Source: Marinobacter algicola DG893
Lineage (GTDB): Bacteria; Pseudomonadota; Gammaproteobacteria; Pseudomonadales; Oleiphilaceae
Length of the DNA: 64,000 nt
NCBI RefSeq assembly: GCF_000170835.1
Contig: NZ_ABCP01000002.1
Span: 1 to 64,000, forward strand
Direction of reading: 5' to 3'
Every line of letters starts with the position of its first letter. Positions within the stretch are counted from its first letter, which is position 1. Position numbers and translations under genes: made by a program. Under the pieces are notes generated by a model. The model was not told the origin of the DNA. It worked only from the letters and a program-made list of their open reading frames with translations, and did no database searches. Below are positions 37,570 through 46,475 of this stretch, in pieces.

Positions 37570-39189
37570 CTAGGCCAGCCGGATGGTACGGTCGGAGGCG
37601 GGTAGGGCCTCCGGCGCGTGCCCCAGTGACACTACCGTTTTTCCTGCCAACCACTGCATCATACCCGTCGCAATGGTGTTCCGGGTTTCGGCGTCCACTC
37701 CCGTGAATGGCTCGTCCAGAATCAATAACGGTGCCTTGTTCAACAGCACCCGTGCCAGCGCAATACGCCGGGCTTCACCGCCAGACAACTGGCTACCCAT
37801 GGAGCCCAGCCAGGTGTTCAGTTGTGCCGGTTCGTGGACAAATCGGCCTGCCATGGCGACCAGCTCCAAAACTCGCCAGAGGTCGGCATCCGTAGCGTCC
37901 GGCCGGCCGATCAGCAGGTTGGCTTTCAGGGTGTCATCGAACAGTACGGTTTTCTGTGTCAGATACGCCAACGGTAACGCGTAAACACGCCCAACGGCCG
38001 GCTTCTCCAGACCTGCGATGACATCCGCCAGCGAGGATTTTCCCGCGCCGGAGTGGCCAACGATACCCACCCATTCTCCCTTCGCGACTGCCATATCGTA
38101 ATGACTGAGCACCGAAGCGTGGTCGCCAAAACGAATCGTCACACGTTCGAGTTCCAGGGCACAGTCATTGCCATGTGGCTGTTGTTCGCGCGCACCTTGG
38201 GAGGGTTCTGGAGCGCAGTCCCGGTTGAGCGCCGCAGCAGATGCGAGCGTGCCCCCCAGGCGCGCGAATGCATCCGGAAGCATCGAGTAGATTTCCTGTA
38301 AACCGAGGAGGGCGATTGGCAGCAGCACAACCATCGGGCCGGTAACCGTCCCTGCCTGAAACAGCTCCAGACCCATCCACAGCGCGAGCACCACCGACAG
38401 GTTCACCATGACCTGGGACAGCCCCAGGTTCCAGCCGGTGCGTGTGTCAGTGCGGGCTTCGTTGCGGGTGATCTGTCCCGCCTGGCGCAGGCACAGGGCG
38501 GCATGTTTGCCAATGCGTCCTGCGGCGGTGAGCTCCCCAAAGCCCTCGATGTGCTCGATGACATCTGTTCTTACCCGTTCGCGGGCCGCCGTCTGCTGGT
38601 AAACCAGATGCCGGGTACGTAGGTAAACCAACAGCGTTGCCACCAAAAATGCAGGTACCAGCACCAGAGCAAGGCCGACGGCCAGTTCCCCGCGATACAT
38701 CAACCACGCGGCGATCAGCAGTACCGCCGTTACCAAAGCTGCGAGTGCCGTAGGTGCGATCAGGCGCAGATACAGCGTGTCCAGGGCATCCACGTCATTG
38801 GTCAGGCGGGATAGCCATTGCGGGCCACGTAAACGGGTCCTCCTGTCCCGATCAGCGGTGGATAAACGCTGGAACAACGCCACACGGATATCTGTTAGCA
38901 GGCGCAGCACGGTGTCGTGGTTGTACACCCTCTCGGCATACCGTGCCACCGTTCGGGCCACGGCGAAGAAGCGAATGCCACCACCAGGTACGTACAGGTT
39001 TATGGATGCCTGCACACCAGCTGCCAGCAGGATGCCGGTGAGCGCCGTGGCGGTAATAAACCAGCCCGATAGTGCCAGTAGCCCCATACCTGCAAGCAGG
39101 GTGGCCAGTATAAGAAGGCCGCCGGTCACCAGACGACCGGGGCGGTGGAAAATCAATGCCAACCAGGGGGCAAGCTCACGCATCCGCAA
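37570..39189 (-). CDS. cydC: Heterodimeric ABC transporter subunit CydC
   Basis: A 539-residue ABC half-transporter: six-span membrane domain in the first ~310 residues, then an ATPase with 'GHSGAGKSSLADVIAGL' (Walker A), 'QLSGGEARRIALARV' (signature) and 'LLILDEPFTGVDAE' (Walker B). With CydD it controls reducing power in the periplasm (glutathione/cysteine and heme have been proposed as substrates) and is required to mature cytochrome bd. Its start overlaps the cydD stop by 14 bases. Last gene of cydABDC. Confidence 0.93.
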   Translation of the reverse strand: MRMRELAPWLALIFHRPGRLVTGGLLILATLLAGMGLLALSGWFITATALTGILLAAGVQASINLYVPGGGIRFFAVARTVARYAERVYNHDTVLRLLTDIRVALFQRLSTADRDRRTRLRGPQWLSRLTNDVDALDTLYLRLIAPTALAALVTAVLLIAAWLMYRGELAVGLALVLVPAFLVATLLVYLRTRHLVYQQTAARERVRTDVIEHIEGFGELTAAGRIGKHAALCLRQAGQITRNEARTDTRTGWNLGLSQVMVNLSVVLALWMGLELFQAGTVTGPMVVLLPIALLGLQEIYSMLPDAFARLGGTLASAAALNRDCAPEPSQGAREQQPHGNDCALELERVTIRFGDHASVLSHYDMAVAKGEWVGIVGHSGAGKSSLADVIAGLEKPAVGRVYALPLAYLTQKTVLFDDTLKANLLIGRPDATDADLWRVLELVAMAGRFVHEPAQLNTWLGSMGSQLSGGEARRIALARVLLNKAPLLILDEPFTGVDAETRNTIATGMMQWLAGKTVVSLGHAPEALPASDRTIRLA

Positions 39190-40846
39190 CGCCTCCTTCA
39201 GTTACCAGCAGGGTACGGTTGGCCAGGGTCAGCAGCGCCTGGTGGTGGGTGGCGAAAACCAGCGTCTTGCCGGCTTGCGCCAATTTATGGAGCGCTTCCA
39301 ACACATATATTTCGCTATCACTGTCCAAGCCCGCTGTTGGCTCGTCCAGCAATATCAGGTCGTAACTGGCCACAAACACCCGCGCCAGGCTCAAGCGGCG
39401 TGCTTGCCCGCCAGAGAGCCCTTGGCCGTCTTCGGTAATGGCGCTGTAGATTCCCCGTTCCCGGCCTTTAATCAGGCTTTCCAGACCAACGTGATGAAGG
39501 GCGGTTTCTATGGCGATGTCTGTCGCTCCGGGTGTAGTAAGGCGCAGGTTGTCGGCCCAGGTACCATGCACCAGGAAAGGGGATTGCCCCAGCCAACCAA
39601 ACGCTTCGTCGCCGGCACGTTCTCCAAACACTGAAATGTGGCCCCGGCCCGGCTGCATGAAACCGGCCAACAGGTGCAACAGGGAGGTTTTGCCGCCACC
39701 GGAAGGCCCGGTGAGGGCGATGACATCGCCTTTGTTAATCACCAGAGACACACCGTCCAGAACTGGCCTGGCGGCATCGTAGGCTAGAGCAACATCGCGA
39801 ACGGCCACAATATCGGGGGATTCCGGATGGTGAGGTGGCTCTGCCGGAGGTTGTGGCCGATCTACACCTTGAAGCCGATCCACTATCTCTGAACTGGCCC
39901 CCATCGCCGCAGCGCGATCATGATAATGCTGGGACAACAACCGCAGAGGCTGGAAGAATTCCGGGGCCAGCAACAGGATCAACAACCCGGAAAACAGTGT
40001 CAGGTCGCTGGACGGTCCAAAGGTGATGTATCCAAGCAACCCAAAGCCGATGTAGATGGCCACGACTGCAATGGCAACGGACGAAAAAAACTCCAATACG
40101 GCCGAGGACAAAAATGCAATTTTTAGCGTTTTCATGGTGATTCGGCGGTATTCATCCGAGCGCTGGCGCAAGGTCTCCGCGGCGGGTGCCGTCTGGCCGA
40201 ACAACTGCAGAGTGGTCAATCCCCGAACCTTATCCAGAAACTGGCCTGACAAACGGCCGATGGTCTCAAAGTGCTGCTGGTTCAGCTTTTCCGCGCCCAT
40301 TCCGACCAACGCCATGAACACCGGTATGAGTGGGGCGGACAGCAGAAGGAAGATCCCCGCGAGCCAGTCCAGTGAAAACACCACCACCAGGATCATCAGC
40401 GGCACCACCACTGCAAGCATCATCTGGGGCAGAAAGCGGGCGAAATACCCATGCAGGGCGTCGGTGTGGTCAAGCCATTCCCGCGCCAGGGTGCCGGCGG
40501 AGGTCTGGCTCATCGAAACCGGCCCGCTGGCCTGCCAGCACCGGTTGATACGATGGCGAACCTCGCTACGCACCTCGCGGCTGCAGCGCGCTGCATAGCG
40601 AGCCTGTAGCCCCTGAGCCACACCGCGGATCAATATGGCGACAATGGCACCGGTGAACAGCATTGACAGTTCGGCCACTGGTACCTCATCCACAATACCC
40701 TGGTGAACAATACCCGCCAGAAACGCCATTTGCGCGATGGTGGCAAGGGCCACCACAACGCCGGCCGATACCGTCGCCAGGATCAGCCGCCGGCTGTGGG
40801 CGGCAAGTGCCCCCAGCCAACGTTTCGACTCGGCTTGTTCAGCCAC
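39176..40846 (-). CDS. cydD: Heterodimeric ABC transporter subunit CydD
   Basis: A 556-residue ABC half-transporter, partner of CydC. The membrane domain shows the CydD-type 'ARFLPQMMLAVVVPLMILVVVFSLDWLAGIFLLLSAPLIPVFMALVG'. ATPase motifs are 'GPSGGGKTSLLHLLAGF', 'GLSGGQARRLSLARVFV' and 'LILLDEPTAGLDSDSE'. It starts directly after the cydB stop with no gap, showing that oxidase and assembly transporter are made together. Confidence 0.94.
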   Translation of the reverse strand: MAEQAESKRWLGALAAHSRRLILATVSAGVVVALATIAQMAFLAGIVHQGIVDEVPVAELSMLFTGAIVAILIRGVAQGLQARYAARCSREVRSEVRHRINRCWQASGPVSMSQTSAGTLAREWLDHTDALHGYFARFLPQMMLAVVVPLMILVVVFSLDWLAGIFLLLSAPLIPVFMALVGMGAEKLNQQHFETIGRLSGQFLDKVRGLTTLQLFGQTAPAAETLRQRSDEYRRITMKTLKIAFLSSAVLEFFSSVAIAVVAIYIGFGLLGYITFGPSSDLTLFSGLLILLLAPEFFQPLRLLSQHYHDRAAAMGASSEIVDRLQGVDRPQPPAEPPHHPESPDIVAVRDVALAYDAARPVLDGVSLVINKGDVIALTGPSGGGKTSLLHLLAGFMQPGRGHISVFGERAGDEAFGWLGQSPFLVHGTWADNLRLTTPGATDIAIETALHHVGLESLIKGRERGIYSAITEDGQGLSGGQARRLSLARVFVASYDLILLDEPTAGLDSDSEIYVLEALHKLAQAGKTLVFATHHQALLTLANRTLLVTEGGVADA

Positions 40847-41848
40847 CTAGTGGTATCCCTCGCCAGCCCGTACCTTGCCCCGGAACACCCAGTAGGTCCA
40901 CGCGGTGTAGACCAGCACAATGGGGATCACGAACAGCAGCCCCAACAGCAGGAACAACTGGGAGCCATACGCTGAAGAAGCGTCCCACAAGGTGATCTCC
41001 GGTGGCACCACATAGGGCCATCGGCTGACGATCAAGCCCAGATAGGTGAAGATAAACAGCCCCACCGTGGCGACAAATGGCATGCCTTCGAACCGGTTCC
41101 GAACCGACCGGAAGATCTGGAAGGCACAGAGCAGGGCGAGTACGGGCAAGATCCAGATAATGCTCAGATTCGAGAACCAGCGGTCTTTCACCATCTCATC
41201 CACAAACGGCGTCCAGACGCTGATCATCGCGAATACCACCAGCACACCCAGCAGCAGCGGAATGGTGATCCGATACGCCCAGTCCTGCAGGCGGCCCTCG
41301 GTTTTCATAATCAGCCAAGTGGAGCCCAGCAACGCATAGCCGGCCATCAGCCCAAAACCAGTCAACACTGTGAAAGGGGTCAGCCAATCCAGCGCACCGC
41401 CGGTATAGACCCGGTTGGTAATCTCAAAGCCCTGGATATAGGCACCCACCACGGCGCCTTGGGCAAACGAAGCCACCGTGGAGCCACCAGCGAAGGCCCA
41501 GTTCCAGAGATAGCGGGAGGTTCTGGCCTTGAAGCGGAACTCGAACGCCACCCCGCGAAAGATCAGGCCGGCAAGCAGCAGGAACACACCAATGTACAGA
41601 GCCGGCAAAATGGTGGAGTAGACCAGAGGAAACGCCGCCAACAGGCCAGCCCCGCCAAGCACCAGCCAGGTTTCGTTGCCGTCCCAGACCGGTGCCACTG
41701 TGTTCATCATGGTGTCCCGGTCTTCTTCTTTCGGCGCGAAGGGGAAGAGAATGCCGATGCCGAGGTCGAACCCGTCCATCAACACGTACATAATGATGCC
41801 GAAACCGATAATAAACGCCCAGATCAGGGCCAGATCGAACAGTTCCAT
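40847..41848 (-). CDS. cydB: Cytochrome bd-type quinol oxidase subunit II
   Basis: A 333-residue CydB with eight to nine spans, including the N-terminal 'MYVLMDGFDLGIGILFPF' and 'VWDGNETWLVLGGAGLLAAFPLVYS' signatures. It is shorter than E. coli CydB (379), as in the cyanide-insensitive (CIO) branch. Subunit II holds no heme but is needed for assembly. It follows cydA with a two-base gap. No small cydX/DUF2474 gene is seen after it, because cydD abuts directly. Confidence 0.94.
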   Translation of the reverse strand: MELFDLALIWAFIIGFGIIMYVLMDGFDLGIGILFPFAPKEEDRDTMMNTVAPVWDGNETWLVLGGAGLLAAFPLVYSTILPALYIGVFLLLAGLIFRGVAFEFRFKARTSRYLWNWAFAGGSTVASFAQGAVVGAYIQGFEITNRVYTGGALDWLTPFTVLTGFGLMAGYALLGSTWLIMKTEGRLQDWAYRITIPLLLGVLVVFAMISVWTPFVDEMVKDRWFSNLSIIWILPVLALLCAFQIFRSVRNRFEGMPFVATVGLFIFTYLGLIVSRWPYVVPPEITLWDASSAYGSQLFLLLGLLFVIPIVLVYTAWTYWVFRGKVRAGEGYH

Positions 41849-41850
41849 AA

Positions 41851-43281
41851 TCAGTTGCCTCCCTGGTTCAGTGGCTTGTGACGATCCTGATCATCAATCT
41901 CGAACGGCACATGGGTGGCTGAGAAGGGGCGTTTCGGTCGTTCGGCTTCGTAGCCTTCCTCCACATCGTCGTCTTCCATACCCACGTACAGCACCCGCAT
42001 CAGGTAATAGACACCAGCACTGAACACCAAAGCATAGACCACGATGTAACCAATCAGGGAAAACAGAGCCATACCGCCGGTCAACGACGGCGTAACCGCT
42101 TCGCTCTGGTTCATCAGCCCATACACCAGCCAGGGCGCGCGGCCAATCTCCGTCACAAACCAGCCGGCCAGTACCGCCACAAAGGGCGTCAGGCTCATAA
42201 AACGCAGCCCATGCAGGAACCAGGGGGTGCGCCAATAGCGGCCACCGGCCCGCAATACCAGGCCGGCCAGGCCAAAGAGGATCATCAGCATGCCCAGGCC
42301 AACCATCACCCGGAACGACCAGAACACAATTGCCACCGGCGGCTGCTCGTCCACCGCCACTTCGTTCAGCCCGGGCACTTCGCCATCCCATTCGTGGGTC
42401 AGGATCAGGCTGGCCAGACTGGGAATGGCTACCTCGAAGTGATTGGTCTGGTTTTCCTGGTCCGGAATCGCGAACAACAGCAGCGGCACATTGCGCGAGG
42501 TCTCCCAGTTGCCTTCCATGGCCGCCACTTTCATGGGTTGGTGTTCCAGCGTGTTCAGGCCATGGAAATCACCGATAACCGCCTGGGTGGGCGCGAGAAC
42601 CAGAATCAGCCACAGGCTCATGGACAGCGCGCGCCGGTTGGCCTCCACCTCACGTTTGCGGAGCAGATACCAGGCACTGACACCCGCCACCACGAACGAA
42701 CCGGTCAGGAACGACGCCACCACCATGTGGGAAAAGCGATAAGGGAAGGACGGGTTGAAAATCGCCTCGCTCCAGGAAGTCACAAAAAACACACCGTCCC
42801 GGAATTCCGTCCCGGCGGGGGTGTGCATCCAGCTATTGGCGGAGAGTATCCAGAAGGAAGAAATAAAGGTGCCGGTGGCCACCATCACGGCCGCAAACAG
42901 GTGAACCCCGGCAGGCACCTTGTCGCGCCCGAACAGCAGCACACCCAGGAACGCCGCTTCGAGGAAAAAAGCGGTGACCACTTCATAACTCAGCATCGGC
43001 CCCAGGAAGTTGGCGGACGCCTGGGCAAAGTTGCTCCAGTTGGTGCCGAACTGGAAGGACATTACAATGCCCGACACCACGCCCATGCCAAACACCACCG
43101 CGAACACCTTGGTCCAGAAGGCAGAAAGTTTTACCCAGGAAGGGTTCTTGGTTTTGAACGCCAGGCCCTCAAGCACCGCAATGTAGGACGCAAGCCCGAT
43201 GGTAAACACCGGAAAAATGGCGTGGAAGGACACCACGAACGCAAACTGGATTCGCGACAGAAGGACGGGATCAAGTTCCAT
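41851..43281 (-). CDS. cydA: Cytochrome bd-type quinol oxidase subunit I (short Q-loop, CioA-like)
   Basis: A 476-residue heme-bearing subunit. 'QFAFVVSFHAIFPVFTIGLA' carries the N-terminal heme-ligand histidine (H20), and the protein is short in the quinol loop, typical of CIO-type oxidases rather than E. coli CydA. The conserved loop motif reads 'GRAPW' instead of the usual GRQPW. The enzyme oxidises quinol and reduces O2 to water without proton pumping. ATG 43281 was chosen because GGAGG lies about seven bases upstream and homologues start 'MELDPVLLSRIQFAF'; the longer frame is not supported. Confidence 0.93.
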   Translation of the reverse strand: MELDPVLLSRIQFAFVVSFHAIFPVFTIGLASYIAVLEGLAFKTKNPSWVKLSAFWTKVFAVVFGMGVVSGIVMSFQFGTNWSNFAQASANFLGPMLSYEVVTAFFLEAAFLGVLLFGRDKVPAGVHLFAAVMVATGTFISSFWILSANSWMHTPAGTEFRDGVFFVTSWSEAIFNPSFPYRFSHMVVASFLTGSFVVAGVSAWYLLRKREVEANRRALSMSLWLILVLAPTQAVIGDFHGLNTLEHQPMKVAAMEGNWETSRNVPLLLFAIPDQENQTNHFEVAIPSLASLILTHEWDGEVPGLNEVAVDEQPPVAIVFWSFRVMVGLGMLMILFGLAGLVLRAGGRYWRTPWFLHGLRFMSLTPFVAVLAGWFVTEIGRAPWLVYGLMNQSEAVTPSLTGGMALFSLIGYIVVYALVFSAGVYYLMRVLYVGMEDDDVEEGYEAERPKRPFSATHVPFEIDDQDRHKPLNQGGN

Positions 43282-43433
43282 GCGGAACCTCCGGACACTA
43301 CAGTGAACAGAATAAACGAGCTTGGCGCCCGCTTGGCCGCTGCCTTGGCTGGGTTGTAGTGTTGTTTTACCGGCAGATAGTAGCCATGCTACCCGTAGCA
43401 CAGGGAAAACCAAGGGACAGAATGTCGCACCCC

Positions 43434-43447
43434 TTGATTTAAAACAA
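43434..43447. promoter_or_regulatory. FNR/Anr-like box in the cydA-methyltransferase intergenic region
   Basis: TTGAT-TTAA-AACAA matches the FNR/Anr consensus TTGAT-N4-ATCAA at nine of ten positions. It is centred about 160 bases upstream of the cydA start and 22 upstream of the methyltransferase start. Oxygen control of a high-affinity oxidase by an FNR-type regulator would be expected, but the distance to cydA is long and the site has not been tested. Confidence 0.4.
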
Positions 43448-43462
43448 GTATAGGAAGGCTCC

Positions 43463-44086
43463 ATGGGTTTCTACGACGAGCGAATACTGCCGCACCTGAT
43501 TGACTACTCCTGCTCCGTCGGCCAGGTGATGAAACTGCGCAGCCAGGTGGTGCCGCAGGCCCAAGGCATCGTGCTGGAAGTCGGCATGGGCTCCGGTATT
43601 AACCTGGAGTTCTACAACCCGGATACCGTTAGCCTCGTCTACGGCCTGGAACCGTCCGAAGGCATGCGCCGCAAGGCAAGAGGCAACCTGGCCAAATCCC
43701 CCGTAACCGTCGAATGGCTGGACCTGCCCGGCGAACAGATCCCACTCCCGGACAACAGCGTCGATACGGTGCTGCTTACTTTCACCCTATGCACCATCCC
43801 CGACTGGCGAGCCGCGCTGGACCAAATGAAGCGGGTACTCAAACCTGATGGCGAACTGCTGTTTCTGGAACACGGAGAATCGCCGGACCAGGGCGTGTGC
43901 AAATGGCAACACCGCATCACCCCAGGCTGGAAGAAAATCGCCGGCGGCTGCCACCTCAACCGACCCATCGCGGAACTGATCCGGGAGGCGGGATTCGAGA
44001 TCACCGAACTGGAAAACCTCTACATGCCAAAGGCCCCGAAATTTGCCGGCTATATCTACAAGGGCAGGGCGCGGAAGCCCGCGTAA
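43463..44086 (+). CDS. Class I SAM-dependent methyltransferase (UbiE/PmtA-like)
   Basis: A 207-residue methyltransferase: motif I 'VLEVGMGSGINLEFYN', 'VYGLEPSEGMRRKARGNL', 'SVDTVLLTFTLCTIPDWRAAL' and 'LKPDGELLFLEHGESPD'. The 'HRITPGWKKIAGGCHLNRPI' segment is found in a group of small methyltransferases related to UbiE and to phosphatidylethanolamine N-methyltransferases; the substrate is not known. AGGAAGG precedes ATG 43463. Divergent from cydABDC. Confidence 0.85.
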   Translation: MGFYDERILPHLIDYSCSVGQVMKLRSQVVPQAQGIVLEVGMGSGINLEFYNPDTVSLVYGLEPSEGMRRKARGNLAKSPVTVEWLDLPGEQIPLPDNSVDTVLLTFTLCTIPDWRAALDQMKRVLKPDGELLFLEHGESPDQGVCKWQHRITPGWKKIAGGCHLNRPIAELIREAGFEITELENLYMPKAPKFAGYIYKGRARKPA

Positions 44087-44184
44087 CACGCCTTAGAACA
44101 CCGCAAGCGCAATCCCAATTGCGTTACCGGGCGCGGCCTTATACAATCCTGCCCCTCAAAAGCTCCTCACAACCCCCTTCGAAT

Positions 44185-44271
44185 GCCCGGATGGTGGAAT
44201 AGGTAGACACAAGAGACTTAAAATCTCTCGGCCGTAAGGCTGTGCCGGTTCGATTCCGGCTCCGGGCACCA
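44185..44271 (+). tRNA. tRNA-Leu (anticodon UAA)
   Basis: An 87-base type II tRNA. The acceptor stem GCCCGGA pairs with TCCGGGC, the discriminator is A and CCA is encoded (44269-44271). The anticodon loop CTTAAAA gives UAA; the variable arm is extended and the T-loop is TTCGATT. The AT-rich islet begins directly after it, a common arrangement because integrases use tRNA 3' ends as attachment sites. Confidence 0.97.
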
Positions 44272-44327
44272 TTAAAATCAAAGTGTTACCAATTTTCTGA
44301 AATTGCCGATGCTATCATTTTTGCTCG

Positions 44328-44345
44328 TGTAGACGCTATGTAGAC
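44328..44345. repeat. Direct repeat TGTAGAC with 11-bp period
   Basis: TGTAGAC occurs at 44328-44334 and again at 44339-44345, 57 bases after the tRNA-Leu CCA end. Short direct repeats beside a tRNA resemble integrase or excisionase arm sites, so this may be a scar of past integration. Too short for more certainty. Confidence 0.35.
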
Positions 44346-44391
44346 AAAAGCCGTTTGATATATTTGACATCTGAGTCCTTTAAAATCAGAT

Positions 44392-44408
44392 TACTACGGT
44401 TTGTAGTA
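44392..44408. promoter_or_regulatory. Inverted repeat upstream of the islet operon
   Basis: TACTAC-GGTTT-GTAGTA is a perfect six-base inverted repeat with a five-base loop, 19 bases before the helicase ATG. A TTGACA word at 44364-44369 could be a -35 element, although no good -10 is seen at 16-18 bases. The repeat could be an operator or an RNA hairpin in the leader. AGGGAG at 44416-44421 is the ribosome site. Confidence 0.4.
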
Positions 44409-44427
44409 TTAATCATAGGGAGAATGG

Positions 44428-45831
44428 ATGCGCTGTCTTACTAGAGTTCAACCAACTGCAGAACAACTAAAAATTGTCTCTCGAATCAAACCGGGTGTCG
44501 AAGTAGTCCGCGGAGCTGCAGGAAGCGGAAAGACAACGACAGCGATTCTCAGACTGAAAAGCCTCATTGGTATGTATAAGAACCTTAGGAGAAGGGCTGG
44601 CTCTGATGAGCCTGTTCGTGTTCTGGTTCTGACTTACAACAGAACTTTAAGGGGCTATATCTCTCAGCTGGTTGGAGAACAAACGAAAGATGCGGCTGAC
44701 GTAACTGTTGAAATCAGCACTTTCGGGAAATGGGCGAGAGCCATTTGTGGGCCGGTTGACATTGCTAGCTCGGACGAAATCTTCACAGCAATTGCCCGAT
44801 CCTCAAATGGAGTGGACTTACCCAATGATTACCTCGTGAGTGAAATTGAGTACCTATTGGGGCGGTTTAAGCCTGAAAATTTGGATGAGTATCTGACTGC
44901 ACGCAGGGAAGGTCGAGGTATTGCCCCTCGTGTAGAAAGACAGACGCGCGAGCAAATCTTGACGACTGTTATTCCTGAATATAGAAGGTGGCTGTCGGAT
45001 CACGATAAAATCGACTGGAACGATCTCGCTGTTAGTGTTGCGAATACAGATCAGAATCTTTTTTACGACGTTCTAATCGTGGATGAGGCCCAGGATTTCT
45101 CGGCCAATCAAATCCGTGCTCTCTTGTCGTACGCGCATGACAGAAGCTCGACCACGTTCGTGTTGGACACTGTCCAGCGGATATACTCGCGTGGTTATTC
45201 TTGGCGAGAGGTAGGGGTTACGGTCCGACCGGAAAATAGCATTACGTTGGAAAATAATTATCGCAATACCCGCCAGATCGCAGCGCTCGCTGCGGGTCTG
45301 CTTGACAATGTTCCAACCGATGATGACAGCGCAATGCCCGATTTTGACGCTTCTGAGAAAGAGGGGGACATGCCAGTTTTGCTGGTTGGTAAATATAGTT
45401 CCCAACTAGAAAACGCCCTAGAGTTTATAAGGAATAGAGTAGACCTCCGATCTCAATCGGTAGCATTCCTTCATCCCAAAGGCGGTGGATGGTTTCAGTA
45501 CTTAAGAGGGAGGCTTAACGCTCAAGATTTCGAGTATACAGAAATTACCAGGATGTCAGAGTGGCCCTCTGGCAATGAAAACATTGCTCTTTGTACTCTC
45601 CACTCTGCGAAAGGTCTCGAGTTTGATCACGTTTTCGTACTAGGCATCAACGACGAGGTTATGCCATCCTGGGAAGATGAGAATGATGATCGAATGATAT
45701 TGTCTCGCAAGTTGCTGGCAATGGCGGTAGGCAGAGCAAAAATATCTGTGACACTCGGCTATAAAAAAGATGACGCTTCTCAGATTATCGAATATATAAA
45801 GCCGAATACTGTATCTGTGAGAGAAGTATGA
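44428..45831 (+). CDS. Compact SF1 (UvrD/Rep-like) DNA helicase
   Basis: A 467-residue superfamily 1 helicase with every core motif: Walker A 'GAAGSGKTTT' (29-38), 'VLVLTYNRTL' (Ia), 'IVDEAQDF' (217-224, motif II), 'VLDTVQRIY' (III), 'LENNYRNTRQI' (IV), 'CTLHSAKGLEFDHVFVLG' (V) and 'AVGRAKISVTLGY' (VI). At about two thirds the size of UvrD it has lost most of the 1B/2B inserts. No nuclease domain is visible. It should translocate on single-stranded DNA using ATP. Its stop overlaps the DarT-like ATG by four bases (ATGA), so the two products are probably made in fixed ratio. Codon use is AT-biased, unlike the flanks. Confidence 0.9.
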   Translation: MRCLTRVQPTAEQLKIVSRIKPGVEVVRGAAGSGKTTTAILRLKSLIGMYKNLRRRAGSDEPVRVLVLTYNRTLRGYISQLVGEQTKDAADVTVEISTFGKWARAICGPVDIASSDEIFTAIARSSNGVDLPNDYLVSEIEYLLGRFKPENLDEYLTARREGRGIAPRVERQTREQILTTVIPEYRRWLSDHDKIDWNDLAVSVANTDQNLFYDVLIVDEAQDFSANQIRALLSYAHDRSSTTFVLDTVQRIYSRGYSWREVGVTVRPENSITLENNYRNTRQIAALAAGLLDNVPTDDDSAMPDFDASEKEGDMPVLLVGKYSSQLENALEFIRNRVDLRSQSVAFLHPKGGGWFQYLRGRLNAQDFEYTEITRMSEWPSGNENIALCTLHSAKGLEFDHVFVLGINDEVMPSWEDENDDRMILSRKLLAMAVGRAKISVTLGYKKDDASQIIEYIKPNTVSVREV

Positions 45832-46472
45832 GCCAGATAAACGAAATAATAAGTAATAGAAAAATCACTGGGCTTTATCACTTCACCACTAATAACGGTA
45901 TTCTCGGTATTTTGGCATCCCACGGTATTTATTCTCGTAAAAGCCTGCCGAAAGAAAAATATTTAGAGTACATCGTAAAGTATAATGCTACAGAGCGAAA
46001 ATATGACTCTGCATGGCTTGATTACGTAAATCTTTCAATAAGCCGTGTCAATAGTGAGTTTTTCTCGCAGTGCAACGGTTGGCATCCCGACGTTTGGTGG
46101 TGTGTGTTAGAAATTGAGCCGGAAATTATGGCACATGATAATGTTTACTTTTCTACAACCAATAATATTTATCCTGCAACAAGACGAGCTAAAGGCCCAG
46201 CGGGCTTGGAAGCACTGTTTTCAGAGCTTGTTTTGGGGCGTTATAGCGCTAAGCACTACCGCACGGACGGCTTTCCACAGAATTATACGACCGATGTACA
46301 GGCCGAAGTTCTCTACCCAAAAAAAGTTCCGTTGGAGCGCCTTAAGAGAATTCTAGTTTTAGAGGACGAGCATCAAGATGTGCTTATGGGACAGCAAGAA
46401 GCCTTGGATTTAGAACCAAGAATTCCTGTCGTAGTTGATCCTGATGTACTACCAAGAATCGCTAGAGCGTAA
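45828..46472 (+). CDS. DarT-like (DUF4433) ADP-ribosyltransferase
   Basis: A 214-residue single-domain protein resembling DarT, which ADP-ribosylates thymidine in single-stranded DNA. The N-terminal 'GLYHFTTNNGILGILASHGIYSR' has the His-x-Thr of the NAD pocket (H18, T20). 'AWLDYVNLSISRVNSEFF' parallels the DarT 'DYV' segment, and 'QAEVLYPKKVPLERLKRILV' near the C-terminus supplies the likely catalytic glutamate (E160). Recognition is at family level; substrate (DNA, RNA or protein) cannot be read from sequence. Translation is coupled to the helicase upstream, and the ARH gene starts three bases after its stop. No macrodomain antitoxin is adjacent. Confidence 0.75.
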   Translation: MSQINEIISNRKITGLYHFTTNNGILGILASHGIYSRKSLPKEKYLEYIVKYNATERKYDSAWLDYVNLSISRVNSEFFSQCNGWHPDVWWCVLEIEPEIMAHDNVYFSTTNNIYPATRRAKGPAGLEALFSELVLGRYSAKHYRTDGFPQNYTTDVQAEVLYPKKVPLERLKRILVLEDEHQDVLMGQQEALDLEPRIPVVVDPDVLPRIARA

Positions 46473-46475
46473 GTT

